Assembly (NCBI RefSeq): GCF_013394655.1
Contig: NZ_CP053351.1
Coordinates: forward strand, 2,138,501 to 2,202,500
Origin: Winogradskyella schleiferi
GTDB lineage: Bacteria > Bacteroidota > Bacteroidia > Flavobacteriales > Flavobacteriaceae
DNA length: 64,000 nt
Reading direction: 5' to 3'
Positions 33,478-42,692 of the stretch are shown in pieces (the stretch's first letter is position 1; every line of letters begins with the position of its first letter). Position numbers and translations under genes: made by a program. The notes under the pieces were generated by a model. That model saw nothing but the letters and a program-made list of their open reading frames with translations, was not told where the DNA came from and did no database searches.

Positions 33478-33668
33478 AATATCTGTTTATAAAGGTTCTG
33501 CCCTAAGATAACAGTAAACCCACCGAACATTTGACGCTTTAGGATTTGATTTTGATGCAAATAAAAAGACCTGAATTATTAATCAAGTAAGACAGCCGTT
33601 TTAAGTTGTTATATACATATAAAAGGAAAGAATCTCAACCAGCCAAAATATCAACGCTATGGAGTAGA

Positions 33669-34082
33669 TTAATGCGGTAGTTTCTTTCTCAAAACGCCAT
33701 AAATAAGCGTGCCTATTAATGCACCACATAAAACGACAAATATTGAGATATAGCCTGCTCCAGCAAGAACATACATGGGACCAGGACAAACACCTGCCAA
33801 TGCCCAACCTAATCCAAATACTATTCCGCCAACTAAATAACGGGTAACACTTTTATTTTTAGGTTCTAAACTCATTTCATCCCCATCAATCGGTTCTATG
33901 TTTTTTTTCTTGATGATCTTTACGCCAACAATTCCCAGTAGCACTGCTGAACCCATAAGACCATACATATGGAAAGCCCCAAATTGGAACATTTCATAAA
34001 TACGAAACCAAGAGGCCGCTTCGGATTTATACATTATAATACCGAACAAAATACCAATAAATAAATACGTTACATATCTCAT
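33669..34082 (-). CDS. YeeE/YedE family membrane protein, second half
   Basis: From the ATG at 34082 the product has 137 residues; a longer reading from a TTG at 34091 would overlap the partner gene. Four helices include the conserved GLGWALAGVCPGPMYV with its cysteine. In YeeE/YedE transporters, such as the thiosulfate importer TsuA, two repeats of this kind form one protein. Here the halves are separate genes starting 1 bp apart, so a heterodimer is likely. It would import thiosulfate or a similar sulfur compound. Confidence 0.88.
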   Translation of the reverse strand: MRYVTYLFIGILFGIIMYKSEAASWFRIYEMFQFGAFHMYGLMGSAVLLGIVGVKIIKKKNIEPIDGDEMSLEPKNKSVTRYLVGGIVFGLGWALAGVCPGPMYVLAGAGYISIFVVLCGALIGTLIYGVLRKKLPH

Positions 34083-34083
34083 A

Positions 34084-34644
34084 CTATCCAAAAATTAAAG
34101 GGTATAATAAATGAACCATAACTAATCCACCTATAAAAAAACCTATCACAGCTATTAAAGATGGTAGCTGTAAATTACTCAAGCCAGATATACCGTGTCC
34201 AGAGGTGCAACCACCTGCATATCGAGCACCAAAACCTACCAAAATACCGCCCAATAAAAGAATGAAAATAGTAAAGGGCTCGCCCAATGCATCCAGCGAA
34301 AAAATCTCTGAAGGCAAATACTGTTCACCTGCACTGGTGATGTTATAATCTGCTGCAAGTTGCTGCGCTACTTCAGGATTGATTTCTACAGTAGAATTAC
34401 TCATATAATATGAAGCGATAAAACCACCTATGGCAGCACCTAATACAACCATTAAATTCCAGCGTTTTGATTTCCAGTCATATTTGAAATAATCTGCCAC
34501 TTTTTCCGCACCAACGGCTGCACAGGCTGTACGTAAATTAGAAGACATACCAAATTGTTTACCTGCAAACAATAATAAGAACAGGACTAATGCAATTAAT
34601 GGGCCTCCAACGTACCATGCCCATGGGTCATAAATAAGATTCAT
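34084..34644 (-). CDS. YeeE/YedE family membrane protein, first half
   Basis: The 186-residue product has five or so helices and two conserved cysteine motifs: FGMSSNLRTACAAVG (Cys41) and RYAGGCTSGHGISG (Cys146). The G-G-C-T-S-G-H-G motif is the family hallmark and in TsuA handles the thiosulfate sulfur. A long polar insert (about 85-120) separates them. It follows the metallo-beta-lactamase/rhodanese gene by 24 bp and is followed directly by its partner half. The three genes make a sulfur import and processing unit. Confidence 0.9.
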   Translation of the reverse strand: MNLIYDPWAWYVGGPLIALVLFLLLFAGKQFGMSSNLRTACAAVGAEKVADYFKYDWKSKRWNLMVVLGAAIGGFIASYYMSNSTVEINPEVAQQLAADYNITSAGEQYLPSEIFSLDALGEPFTIFILLLGGILVGFGARYAGGCTSGHGISGLSNLQLPSLIAVIGFFIGGLVMVHLLYPLIFG

Positions 34645-34668
34645 AATAGAAGTTTATTAAGTTCTTAA

Positions 34669-35994
34669 CTAATTAAAGTCCTTTACACGCTCGCCCAAGT
34701 CATAAACTTTGGAACTTAAGTGTTTTTCAATTATACTACTTCCTGCAGCACTTCTGTAACCACCTGCACAATGTACCACAATAGGTTTGTCGGTCGGAAT
34801 TTTACCAACATCGTCCCGCAAAGTATTTAAGGGCATTGAAATAGCACTTTCAAATACCTTACCCTCCTCTACCTCACTGTGATTTCGGACATCAATAATG
34901 GTGTAATCGTTTGGGTTTTCGTTAAAGTCCTTAATGGCCAAGGCGCTTGTTTCTTTTAGTCTCACATTAGGAAGTGTGACAACCTTTTGAAGTTGGTTTT
35001 CGTAACCAATTTTAGCAACACGCTCCAAAATCATGTGCAAATCTTTGGGATGGCTAATAACAATGCTGAACCGTTCTTCAGGTTTAATTATAGCACCCAA
35101 CCAAGTCTCAAATTTGGCGGTTTCAGACGCTGCTTGCACATTGATACTGCCCTTAAGGTGACCTTTTTTAAATTCGCGCTCTTCACGGACATCTACGATT
35201 AGTCCACGTAGGCTGCTACCCATTTTAAACTGCACTTTTGCCGTCGCTTTGCGTAGTATTTCGGCTCCCTTTTTGTTCACATCAACATTGTAACCAAAAT
35301 ACGAAGGAATAAAAGGCTGACTATCAATTAATTCTTTCACAAATTCCTTTTTCGAAGTGGTTTTGAAAGCCCAATTTTGTTTGCGCTCCTCACCTAAAGT
35401 ACTACTGCTTGCATCACCCATGCTTTTACCGCAAAGCGAACCCGAACCATGCGCAGGATATACAACGGCATCATCGGGTAAGTTCTTGAATTTTGTATGG
35501 ATGCTGTCAAACATAGCTTCGGCAAGCTCTTGCTGTTTCTGTTCTTTATTGCCACCGTCTTTTCTTAAATCTGGTCGACCAACATCGCCAACAAAAAGGG
35601 TATCGCCAGTAAATAGTGCCGTTTTACTGCCCTCTTGTGCCACCACAGTAATACTATCAGGAGAATGCCCAGGAGTATTTAATGCTGTAAAGTTAATATT
35701 GCCTAATGGGATAACATCGCCTTCATCAAAGCTGCTGTGTGGATAAATAGCACCCAATTTTTCACTGTTATAAATGGTGGCTCCAGTTTCCTTGTGAATT
35801 TGCAAATGTGAGCTAATAAAATCTGCATGAGGATGTGTTTCAATTACCGCAATAATATTAGCGTTATTTGTTTTAGCAAATTCGTAGTAGAATTCTGGAT
35901 TGCGTTCGGGATCGATGACTATCATTTTGCCTTCACTAATAATAGCATAACTAAAATGGGATAAAGGCTCGTATTCAAATTGTTTGATTTTCAT
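34669..35994 (-). CDS. Metallo-beta-lactamase persulfide dioxygenase-like protein with two rhodanese domains
   Basis: The 441-residue protein starts with an MBL domain (about 1-245) with THPHADFISSH at 53-63 (His54, His56, Asp58), GDTLFVGDVGRPD and a later YPAHGSG; this is the ETHE1/persulfide dioxygenase type, which oxidises glutathione or other persulfides to sulfite. Two rhodanese domains follow. The second has an intact loop HCAGGYRS with catalytic Cys. In the first the loop position reads ISHPKDLH, without a Cys, so it is probably inactive. It is cotranscribed with the YeeE halves. Confidence 0.92.
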   Translation of the reverse strand: MKIKQFEYEPLSHFSYAIISEGKMIVIDPERNPEFYYEFAKTNNANIIAVIETHPHADFISSHLQIHKETGATIYNSEKLGAIYPHSSFDEGDVIPLGNINFTALNTPGHSPDSITVVAQEGSKTALFTGDTLFVGDVGRPDLRKDGGNKEQKQQELAEAMFDSIHTKFKNLPDDAVVYPAHGSGSLCGKSMGDASSSTLGEERKQNWAFKTTSKKEFVKELIDSQPFIPSYFGYNVDVNKKGAEILRKATAKVQFKMGSSLRGLIVDVREEREFKKGHLKGSINVQAASETAKFETWLGAIIKPEERFSIVISHPKDLHMILERVAKIGYENQLQKVVTLPNVRLKETSALAIKDFNENPNDYTIIDVRNHSEVEEGKVFESAISMPLNTLRDDVGKIPTDKPIVVHCAGGYRSAAGSSIIEKHLSSKVYDLGERVKDFN

Positions 35995-36338
35995 GTTCCT
36001 TATTTTTATTTGATTTTATCTCTTTAAAATTAAATAGTATGATCGATATACATTACTTCAATTCATACAGATGCTAATGCAAATAAAAAAATAGGATCTT
36101 TAATTGAGTTAAAGAAAGAATTAAACTTAGAAGGCTAAATGACCAATAACGAACGGTTTAGCCATGTAAGTTATATTTGTATTCTTTATTCGATGACTTT
36201 GGAAAAATTGTATAGCTAAAGCGCATATTCAAATCAGTTCCAATAAAAACATCACGTATTTATAATCTTAATCATCATTGTGGCTGTATGCTTCGGCCGA
36301 ATCTGGATTTATAGCGTTTAAATTGAATTTCTTTTTTT
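35995..36338. other. Intergenic stretch with one hairpin
   Basis: No intact gene is seen. GGCTAAA (36133-36139) and TTTAGCC (36157-36163) form a 7-bp hairpin. A short stretch just before it could be read as a decayed ORF ending ELKKELNLEG, but it has no start codon and stops upstream, so it is not annotated as a gene. Confidence 0.4.
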
Positions 36339-36695
36339 CTATTTTAAGATCCATTTCTTAGCCAATTCTTTATCCTTTGAGTCAAAATATTTAACCTCTG
36401 AACTTGTAAAAAAGTCAGTAACATTTGCCACAAATTCCTGCCACTTTTTATCACCTACAAAATCCATCTTCCCATAATCGGAAATGTGTGCGCTATCTAT
36501 TTTAATATCTTCCCAAAATCCTTTTAAGGTATAACCTTTAAAATCTTCCATTTCAAAATAGAAATCCACCTTTTTTCCTTTGTTAATAATATTGTGGATA
36601 AGTGGATGCATTTTTTCTAAATCGTTTTTTGAAATTTTACCGCTGATTTTTGCGGAAATCAAATTCTCTTTTTGTGTATTTAATAGCTGTATCAT
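36339..36695 (-). CDS. SpoIIAA-like (STAS-type) protein
   Basis: The 118-residue product follows the SpoIIAA-like family (PF11964): ISAKISGKISKNDLEKMHPLI at the start, KVDFYFEMEDFKGYTLKGFW in the middle, and IAFVGDKKWQEF-type strand (MDFVGDKKWQEFVANVTDFF) followed by VKYFDSKDKELAKKWI. Members are small cytoplasmic proteins with a STAS-like fold, possibly lipid-binding or regulatory. It is 65 bp from the permease gene and likely shares its transcript, a pairing that may point to a role in the same stress response. Confidence 0.85.
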   Translation of the reverse strand: MIQLLNTQKENLISAKISGKISKNDLEKMHPLIHNIINKGKKVDFYFEMEDFKGYTLKGFWEDIKIDSAHISDYGKMDFVGDKKWQEFVANVTDFFTSSEVKYFDSKDKELAKKWILK

Positions 36696-36760
36696 AATTT
36701 TTTGTTTTTATAGTTATCAAAATATTCTATATAAAAGCAACGGAAGTCCATCACTTGATG

Positions 36761-37984
36761 TCAACCTATAAATTTAATTATTAAACCACCAGCGAGCCAT
36801 GCGTAACAGATAAAGGCAGTATATTTTAAAATGCTTTCCAGCAAAGGACTTTTGGGTGCCATTTCACTCATTGAATGTGCTACATCCTTTCTCTTAAAGA
36901 ATCCCAAGTAAATCAGATACCCAGAAATTGCAAGGAAGGCCATATTTAAATAGAAGGTATAATCAATTTTAAAATGATCCTTATCTTGAATCTTTACCTG
37001 TGAAGGATCTGGTAATATACTTAACAAATCGAAAGAATAATGTAAGGCCAAGGCTGTTCCGATCAATGCCGTAAACAAAAGAAATAAAATAAACAATGAC
37101 ATTTTCCATCCATAGTACTTTGCATTAATCCTAAGTACAGGAAAAACCACTAAATCACTAAAAATGAAAGCCATCACACCAGCAAAACTTACACCTTTGC
37201 CAAAAAGCAATGCTGCCAATGGAATATTTCCCATTGAACCGATAAACGTCAAAAAAGCAGCAACTGGTCCAACAAGAATATGTTCCAGAACTTCAAAAAA
37301 AGTGAAATCCGTTTTGCCTTGACCACTATTAATAAATAACGTTTGGAAAAATGAATCAGGGACGAAGACTGCTACGATACCGGCAATGGTAAAGCCAACG
37401 GTTACATCTTTCCATACCATTTGCCATTCCATCTTATATTTTTTGGCAACTTTTGCCCAGCTACCTTCATGCATTATTTGTTTTTTCCAGTCTTTAGAAT
37501 TTTCAGATTCATCAGCATCCTGTCCCTCAAGATTTTTTCGAGCTTTATCTATCAGTTTTTTGGGATTTATAATACGAATAAGAATCCAGCAGATGAGAAT
37601 GAGTAGTAGTCCACCAATATATTCCCCAACGACGAACTGCCAACCTAAAAATATGGATATGATTATACCTAGCTCAATTACTAAATTGGTAGAGGCTAAT
37701 AAAAAAGCTATGGACGAAACAAAACTTGCCCCTTTTTTAAACAAGGACTTTGTACTCGCTAATGCAGCAAAACTGCAAGAACTGCTTATAAAGCCGAAAA
37801 AGGTTCCTAATAGTACACTTTTGGATTCATTTTTCCCCATCGTTTTTTGCATCCGTTTTTCGGTAACAAAAATCTGAATCATACTACTGATGATATAACC
37901 CAATATAAAAGCCCAAAGTGCCATCCAGAAAAATCCGGTCGTGGTATAGGCTGCTTCTCCCCATTGTTCTAAAAACCCTTTCAT
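36761..37984 (-). CDS. ArsP/DUF318-type permease
   Basis: The 407-residue membrane protein has eight to ten helices and the motifs of the COG0701 permease family: SSCSFAALASTKSLFKKGASFVSS (with Cys near residue 61), and GSMGNIPLAALLFGKGVSFAG in the second half. Members include ArsP, an exporter of organoarsenicals; other members may handle sulfur compounds. The cytoplasmic loop between (about 140-190) is strongly charged. Its position next to the second sulfur cluster suggests an exporter of a toxic metalloid or sulfur compound; the substrate cannot be named. Confidence 0.85.
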   Translation of the reverse strand: MKGFLEQWGEAAYTTTGFFWMALWAFILGYIISSMIQIFVTEKRMQKTMGKNESKSVLLGTFFGFISSSCSFAALASTKSLFKKGASFVSSIAFLLASTNLVIELGIIISIFLGWQFVVGEYIGGLLLILICWILIRIINPKKLIDKARKNLEGQDADESENSKDWKKQIMHEGSWAKVAKKYKMEWQMVWKDVTVGFTIAGIVAVFVPDSFFQTLFINSGQGKTDFTFFEVLEHILVGPVAAFLTFIGSMGNIPLAALLFGKGVSFAGVMAFIFSDLVVFPVLRINAKYYGWKMSLFILFLLFTALIGTALALHYSFDLLSILPDPSQVKIQDKDHFKIDYTFYLNMAFLAISGYLIYLGFFKRKDVAHSMSEMAPKSPLLESILKYTAFICYAWLAGGLIIKFIG

Positions 37985-38383
37985 TTTGTTAGATTATTTA
38001 TTATACTTATCACAAATATCTTATCATCATATTAATTTACTTCAACGTTTTTACAGTTATCTATAAAGTTATATAGCCTGTTCTTCTAACGTTATTTGAT
38101 GAAAATTTAAGCGTTAGCGACGACAGTTTACAACAAGAAACTTATAAATTAGCATTCGTATTGCCGTAACACGTATCTTTATTGACTCTAATACGTAAAC
38201 ATTTTGTTTATTTATCTTCCCATTTTACAGTTCTGTGTTGAGATAAAACTTTAAATTCTACTTTCAATGAAGATATAATAGAGATGGCCAAAAATCGTCT
38301 AAATAGAAAAACCAGAGTCTAAGTTGTAGGAAGCTTCATTTTAGAAATTTAAAGCTAAACTAATAAGTGGTATTTTTAAGATT
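37985..38383. other. Intergenic stretch without a recognisable gene
   Basis: About 400 AT-rich bases separate the ArsP-like permease gene from the small membrane gene at 38384. I see no intact ORF, RNA gene or strong terminator. Short ATG-started readings (for example 38283) end after a dozen codons. Confidence 0.4.
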
Positions 38384-38833
38384 TTAACCAAGTGCTTCTA
38401 AGCTGAGATATACAAAAACTGCAGTGACGCTAAATACAATGTGGGCAAAAATTAAATGAATATAATAATGTGTGTAATTAAACTTTGCGGTAAAATCTAT
38501 AAGCTTATAAAGAATCATCCAACCTATAACTCCCAAAATCCCTGAGAATATACCCAGCGGAATGCTCAATAAGATTGATTTTTCACAATCAAGCACCCTC
38601 CATAAAAGTTCATACAAACCCAAGAAAATAAATCCTATTAGGAAGTGAAAAATCCAACCCAATAATTGAGCAGTACGCAATGATTTTTTTTTCTTATAAG
38701 TTTTCTTAATAACTATAGTTAGTAATTTAGGTTCACTAAATAAATTGTTTGTTATGTTTCCCCAAATTATACTAAAGAGTGTCATCATTGACACAGCTAC
38801 TATTCCAGTAATTATTAAATAGATAAATTCCAT
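38384..38833 (-). CDS. Hypothetical four-helix membrane protein
   Basis: From the ATG at 38833 the product has 149 residues; a reading from 38857 would overlap the upstream DUF421 gene. Four hydrophobic helices are spread along the chain: one at the start (FIYLIITGIVAVSMMTLFSIIW), two in the middle and one at the end (YIHLIFAHIVFSVTAVFVYL). A basic cytoplasmic loop follows helix 1. It starts 10 bp after DUF421 stops, so they are cotranscribed. No family is recognised. Confidence 0.7.
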   Translation of the reverse strand: MEFIYLIITGIVAVSMMTLFSIIWGNITNNLFSEPKLLTIVIKKTYKKKKSLRTAQLLGWIFHFLIGFIFLGLYELLWRVLDCEKSILLSIPLGIFSGILGVIGWMILYKLIDFTAKFNYTHYYIHLIFAHIVFSVTAVFVYLSLEALG

Positions 38834-38843
38834 ATTTATTGTG

Positions 38844-39419
38844 CTACCTTTGTACATCTTTTAAAAGCCAATCATCAATACCATCATTATCCCGTTTGTG
38901 CAGCACGACTAAGTTTCCAGTGGTCTCAAATATTACCGCTTTTATTTCTGAGAGCTTGGTAACATTCGCTTCACGAATTTTAGAGCGTAAATCACCTTCG
39001 GTTAATCTTACCGCTTTTAAATTTTCTTTAAGAATATGTTGTCCTTCCATAACTAAAGTGGGCTGATTGTCTATTCGTTTTCTAAACCAACTAAATCTTC
39101 GGAAATAGGCTGCTACAAGTTGAAGGATATATACCATCAATAATCCTATTGCCCCTTCAAGAAAACTCACAGTTTCAGACAATATGGTAGTTGCTGTAAT
39201 TGAACCTACGGCTACGGTCATCGCGAAATCGAAACTCGACATTTTAGAGAAACTTCGCTTTCCGAATAGTCTAGTATAAACAATTATGGCTGTGTAAATG
39301 CCAATACTAGACAAAATAATCATTAGTATGGATTGCAAATCCGTATCAAAAACACTAGTGGCTTTTTTTGCAGATTGATTTAAAATTAAGAATGAGTTAA
39401 TTGTTGCTAATAATGTCAT
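38844..39419 (-). CDS. DUF421 (YetF-like) membrane protein
   Basis: The 191-residue product has three helices near the N-terminus and the DUF421 soluble domain. The conserved motif LFGKRSFSKMSSFDFAMTVAVGS at about 68-90 is typical (K-R-x-x-x-x-S-x-F-D). The C-terminal half contains QPTLVMEGQHILKENLKAVRLTEGDL, the YetF-like lipid/dimer domain. Members are linked to sporulation or stress in other bacteria but have no settled biochemical role. It lies between ligD (17 bp) and a four-helix protein gene. Confidence 0.88.
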   Translation of the reverse strand: MTLLATINSFLILNQSAKKATSVFDTDLQSILMIILSSIGIYTAIIVYTRLFGKRSFSKMSSFDFAMTVAVGSITATTILSETVSFLEGAIGLLMVYILQLVAAYFRRFSWFRKRIDNQPTLVMEGQHILKENLKAVRLTEGDLRSKIREANVTKLSEIKAVIFETTGNLVVLHKRDNDGIDDWLLKDVQR

Positions 39420-39436
39420 AATGAATTCTTTTTATA

Positions 39437-41863
39437 TTATTCACGATTAAGATTTTCTAAGGCTTGTTCCATATCAATCCCTTCTCCTAAAATATTTAAA
39501 AAGCTATCCTCTTTATTTTTGAATAATTCAGGGACTGTTGAAATAGTATAATCTTCAATTCTTAGATGTGTATTCACATCCTTCCAGTCAATAGGTGTTG
39601 AAACGCTTGCACCTGGTTTGGGTCTTAAGCTAAATGCAGATACTATAGTCTGCCCTTTTCGGTTCTGCAAATAATCTAGATAAATTTTAGGGCCTCTTTT
39701 CTTGACAGAGCGTACCAATGTGGTTAATTCTGGCAGTTGCTCTTGTATATAGTAACACAGTAATTTTGTAAAATCCCGAGCTTCACTGTAAGTATATTTA
39801 CCGCCTAAAGGAATATAAATATGAATTCCTGAGGCACCTGAAGTTTTACAATACCCTTTTATATCAGCGCTGTCCAACACAACTTTGGCAGCTTGGGCAG
39901 TTTCAATAACTTGCTTAAATGTATTTTTTTCTGAAGGGTCTAAATCGATAATGGTATAGTCTGGTTTATCTAATTGATAAATTGTGGAATGCCAAGGATG
40001 CAACTCAATACAACCTAAGTTATTCATATAGGTTAATGTAGCCTGATTTTGACATAGCAAATAGTTGATAATACGTTCCGACGATTTTGAATGGATTTTA
40101 AACGTATCAATCCAATCAGGTAAATGCTCATTATCCTTTTGGTAGAAAGACTCTCCTTTAATGCCATTGGGATGGCGATGCAGACTTTGAGGTCTATCTT
40201 TCAAGTAAGGAAGGATAAAATCGGACATTTTTATATAATAGTCCAATAGATCATATTTGGTCAATTGGGCATCTGGCCAATACACTTTTTCAATATTGGA
40301 AATGGGCACATGTATAGCGTCAATTTCTAATGTGGTTTCAGAGTTTGACGGCACTTTTTTGTTCGGTAAAGACTTGTGTTCCTTTGAAATTTGTACCGGA
40401 ACCGATTTGTCATCGCGCATGTGTAAAAATACAGGATGCCTCATCACACCGCTTGTGGTCCATTCGGCAAATTTTACTTCGCAAATCAGTTTCGGTATCA
40501 GCCAATGCGCTTTTCTGCCTTTGAGATGTTTCGCAATTTTAAATACTGGCTTTTCGGTTTGATAAGGCTCAAACTTCTGATGTAATCGCTTTATTTGTTT
40601 TGAAGAGAATCCTGAGCCACAAGTACCCACATAAACCAACTCATCATTTTCTATCATTCCCAAAATTAGAGATGCGAATTTGCGAGTACTATTTTTAGAT
40701 TCGGTATACCCACAAATGATAGTCTCAACGCTTTCTATTTTCTTAAATTTCAACCAATCTGGTGTTCTAATATTTGTATAATATTTAGAATTAGCCTTTT
40801 TTGCAATAACCCCTTCCATTCCTAATTTTAAGGCTCTATCATAGACCGTTTTACCCATGCCATCAATATGGTCGCAGTAGGTAATATGATTGGACTCTGG
40901 CACTAAGTTTTTAAGCAATTCCTTTCGGTCTAAAAGTGGCAAATCTGTTGTGCTATGACCGTTGAGAAATAATACGTCAAAAACAAAGTAATTAAGATGA
41001 CCCTTTGTAGTTGTTGGGTCATAATTTTGTAGTGCATTGAATTGTGGAATTCCGTCACTATTTAAAATGACTATTTCACCATCCAGAATAGCGGTATGTT
41101 CAATAGATTCCAATTCATCTTGAATAATTTTGAACGAAGCGTTGAGGGATATCCCATTTCTAGAATACAATTCCACCGCTCCGGAATCTACGTTAGCCAA
41201 AGCACGGTAGCCATCGTATTTTAATTCGTAAATCCAATTTTTGTCATTAAATATGTCCTTTGCTGGCGAAGCCAACATCGGTTTTACAATGGATTTTAAA
41301 TTTAATTCAGAAGTACGACTTTTAGTTTGAGGCTGAAAATTAGCAACTACATAGTCTTCTGCATCGTAGCTTAAATTAGTTGCATATGCATCGTCGTGTT
41401 TAATTAATAACCATTGATTTTTTCTATTCATCGATGAAGAACGCACCAATGTGAAAATACCTTTTAATTGATTACCTTTTAGAACAAGCTTTAATTTTCC
41501 CTCTGCATAATCTGTTGTTAGGTCTTCATTATTATATAAGCTTTCGTACGTGCCTTCATCCCAAATAGTCATTTTGCCAGCACCATAATTTCCTTTTGGA
41601 ATGACACCTTCAAATGACAAATAAGATACCGGATGATCTTCAGTATGGACCGCAAGCCTTTTATCTTTAGGATTCATGGAAGGTCCTTTGGGTACCGCCC
41701 AACTTTTAAGAACACCTTCCATTTCCAAGCGCAAATCGTAATGCAGATGACTTGCGCGATGCCTTTGTATCACAAACCTGTATTTATTTTCAGAATTGTA
41801 AACATCTTTCGGTTCTGGCGTGTCCTTAAATGTTCGTTTTTTTCTATAGGCTTCAAGGCTCAT
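39437..41863 (-). CDS. ligD: Multifunctional DNA ligase D (PE-LIG-POL)
   Basis: LigD seals double-strand breaks in bacterial non-homologous end joining with Ku. The 808-residue protein has domains in the order 3'-phosphoesterase (about 20-160, with SHLHYDLRLE at 39-47), ATP-dependent ligase (about 195-500, with the adenylated lysine in ELKYDGYR, Lys215, and VEGVIAKK-type motif IV as MEGVIAKKANS), and polymerase/primase (about 515-800, YTIIDLDPSE, GIHIYIPLG). This order is that of Pseudomonas rather than Mycobacterium. It starts 3 bp after Ku, its partner. Confidence 0.95.
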   Translation of the reverse strand: MSLEAYRKKRTFKDTPEPKDVYNSENKYRFVIQRHRASHLHYDLRLEMEGVLKSWAVPKGPSMNPKDKRLAVHTEDHPVSYLSFEGVIPKGNYGAGKMTIWDEGTYESLYNNEDLTTDYAEGKLKLVLKGNQLKGIFTLVRSSSMNRKNQWLLIKHDDAYATNLSYDAEDYVVANFQPQTKSRTSELNLKSIVKPMLASPAKDIFNDKNWIYELKYDGYRALANVDSGAVELYSRNGISLNASFKIIQDELESIEHTAILDGEIVILNSDGIPQFNALQNYDPTTTKGHLNYFVFDVLFLNGHSTTDLPLLDRKELLKNLVPESNHITYCDHIDGMGKTVYDRALKLGMEGVIAKKANSKYYTNIRTPDWLKFKKIESVETIICGYTESKNSTRKFASLILGMIENDELVYVGTCGSGFSSKQIKRLHQKFEPYQTEKPVFKIAKHLKGRKAHWLIPKLICEVKFAEWTTSGVMRHPVFLHMRDDKSVPVQISKEHKSLPNKKVPSNSETTLEIDAIHVPISNIEKVYWPDAQLTKYDLLDYYIKMSDFILPYLKDRPQSLHRHPNGIKGESFYQKDNEHLPDWIDTFKIHSKSSERIINYLLCQNQATLTYMNNLGCIELHPWHSTIYQLDKPDYTIIDLDPSEKNTFKQVIETAQAAKVVLDSADIKGYCKTSGASGIHIYIPLGGKYTYSEARDFTKLLCYYIQEQLPELTTLVRSVKKRGPKIYLDYLQNRKGQTIVSAFSLRPKPGASVSTPIDWKDVNTHLRIEDYTISTVPELFKNKEDSFLNILGEGIDMEQALENLNRE

Positions 41864-41866
41864 GGT

Positions 41867-42640
41867 TTAAGAAGCTTTCTTTTTCTTTTGTTCCAGACTA
41901 GCCTTCAGTTTCGCCATTAAATCTTTTGCAGCGGTTGGTTTCACCTCCACCTTCTCAGATTTAATTTCCTTACCTGTGGTTTTGGCTTCTATAATTTTTA
42001 ATAACTGCGAATTATAGACATCCTTGTATTTCGTGAAATCAAATTTTTCGGTATAATTTTCAATAAGGGATTCTGCCATTGCTATTTCCTTTTCAGAATT
42101 TTTCGTCTTTGGAACTTCTATATTCTTAGGATTTCGTATTTCATCATCAAACCTTATGACGTGAAGTACAATGACATTCTTATAGACACCAACCAGACAC
42201 AAGTTTTCCTTTTGGCGCATCACAAAAGTTGCTACGCCTAATTTTCCAGTCTTCTTTAACGCATCTCGAAGCAGATTATAGGCTTTACCACCTTCTTTTT
42301 GAGGTTCTAAATAATAGGGTTTTTTGAAAAGTACATCAGCAACGTCTGACTCCTTTACAAACTCTTCAATATCAATAGTCTTATTTTTCTTCACGTTTGC
42401 CTTCTCAAAATCTTCCTTTTCAAGAATTACATAGCCATCATCTTTTTTATACCCTTTTACAATATCTTTCCACTCCACCTCTTTGCCCGTTTTCTCGTTG
42501 ATGCGCTTGTAGCGAATACGTTCGCCATCATGACTATCAAGCATATCTAATTCTAGAGCTCTATTCTCTGAAGCGGAATACATTTTTATAGGTATTGATA
42601 CAAGCCCAAAACTAATAGAGCCATTCCATACTGATCTCAT
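41867..42640 (-). CDS. ku: Ku protein for non-homologous end joining
   Basis: The 257-residue product begins MRSVWNGSISFGLVSIPIKMY, the diagnostic start of bacterial Ku, and has the beta-barrel/bridge region with IRYKRINEKTGKEVEW and FVMRQKENLCLVGVY. It binds DNA ends as a dimeric ring and recruits LigD. The C-terminal tail is lysine-rich (SLEQKKKKAS) for DNA binding. It is the first gene of the Ku-LigD pair and is separated from the catalase gene by about 50 bp. Confidence 0.96.
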   Translation of the reverse strand: MRSVWNGSISFGLVSIPIKMYSASENRALELDMLDSHDGERIRYKRINEKTGKEVEWKDIVKGYKKDDGYVILEKEDFEKANVKKNKTIDIEEFVKESDVADVLFKKPYYLEPQKEGGKAYNLLRDALKKTGKLGVATFVMRQKENLCLVGVYKNVIVLHVIRFDDEIRNPKNIEVPKTKNSEKEIAMAESLIENYTEKFDFTKYKDVYNSQLLKIIEAKTTGKEIKSEKVEVKPTAAKDLMAKLKASLEQKKKKAS

Positions 42641-42692
42641 AAGACATTATTTAAGGTTATACTTAACTCGACTATGTAATCTAAAAATAAGA

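Noticed and set aside
36100..36180. Short reading ending ELKKELNLEG and an isolated TATATTTG promoter-like string
   Set aside because: The reading has no start codon and is preceded by stops, and no plus-strand gene follows the promoter-like string.
38283..38400. Short ORF MAKNRLNRKTRV in the gap before the DUF421 partner gene
   Set aside because: It ends after twelve codons and has no conserved look or clear promoter.
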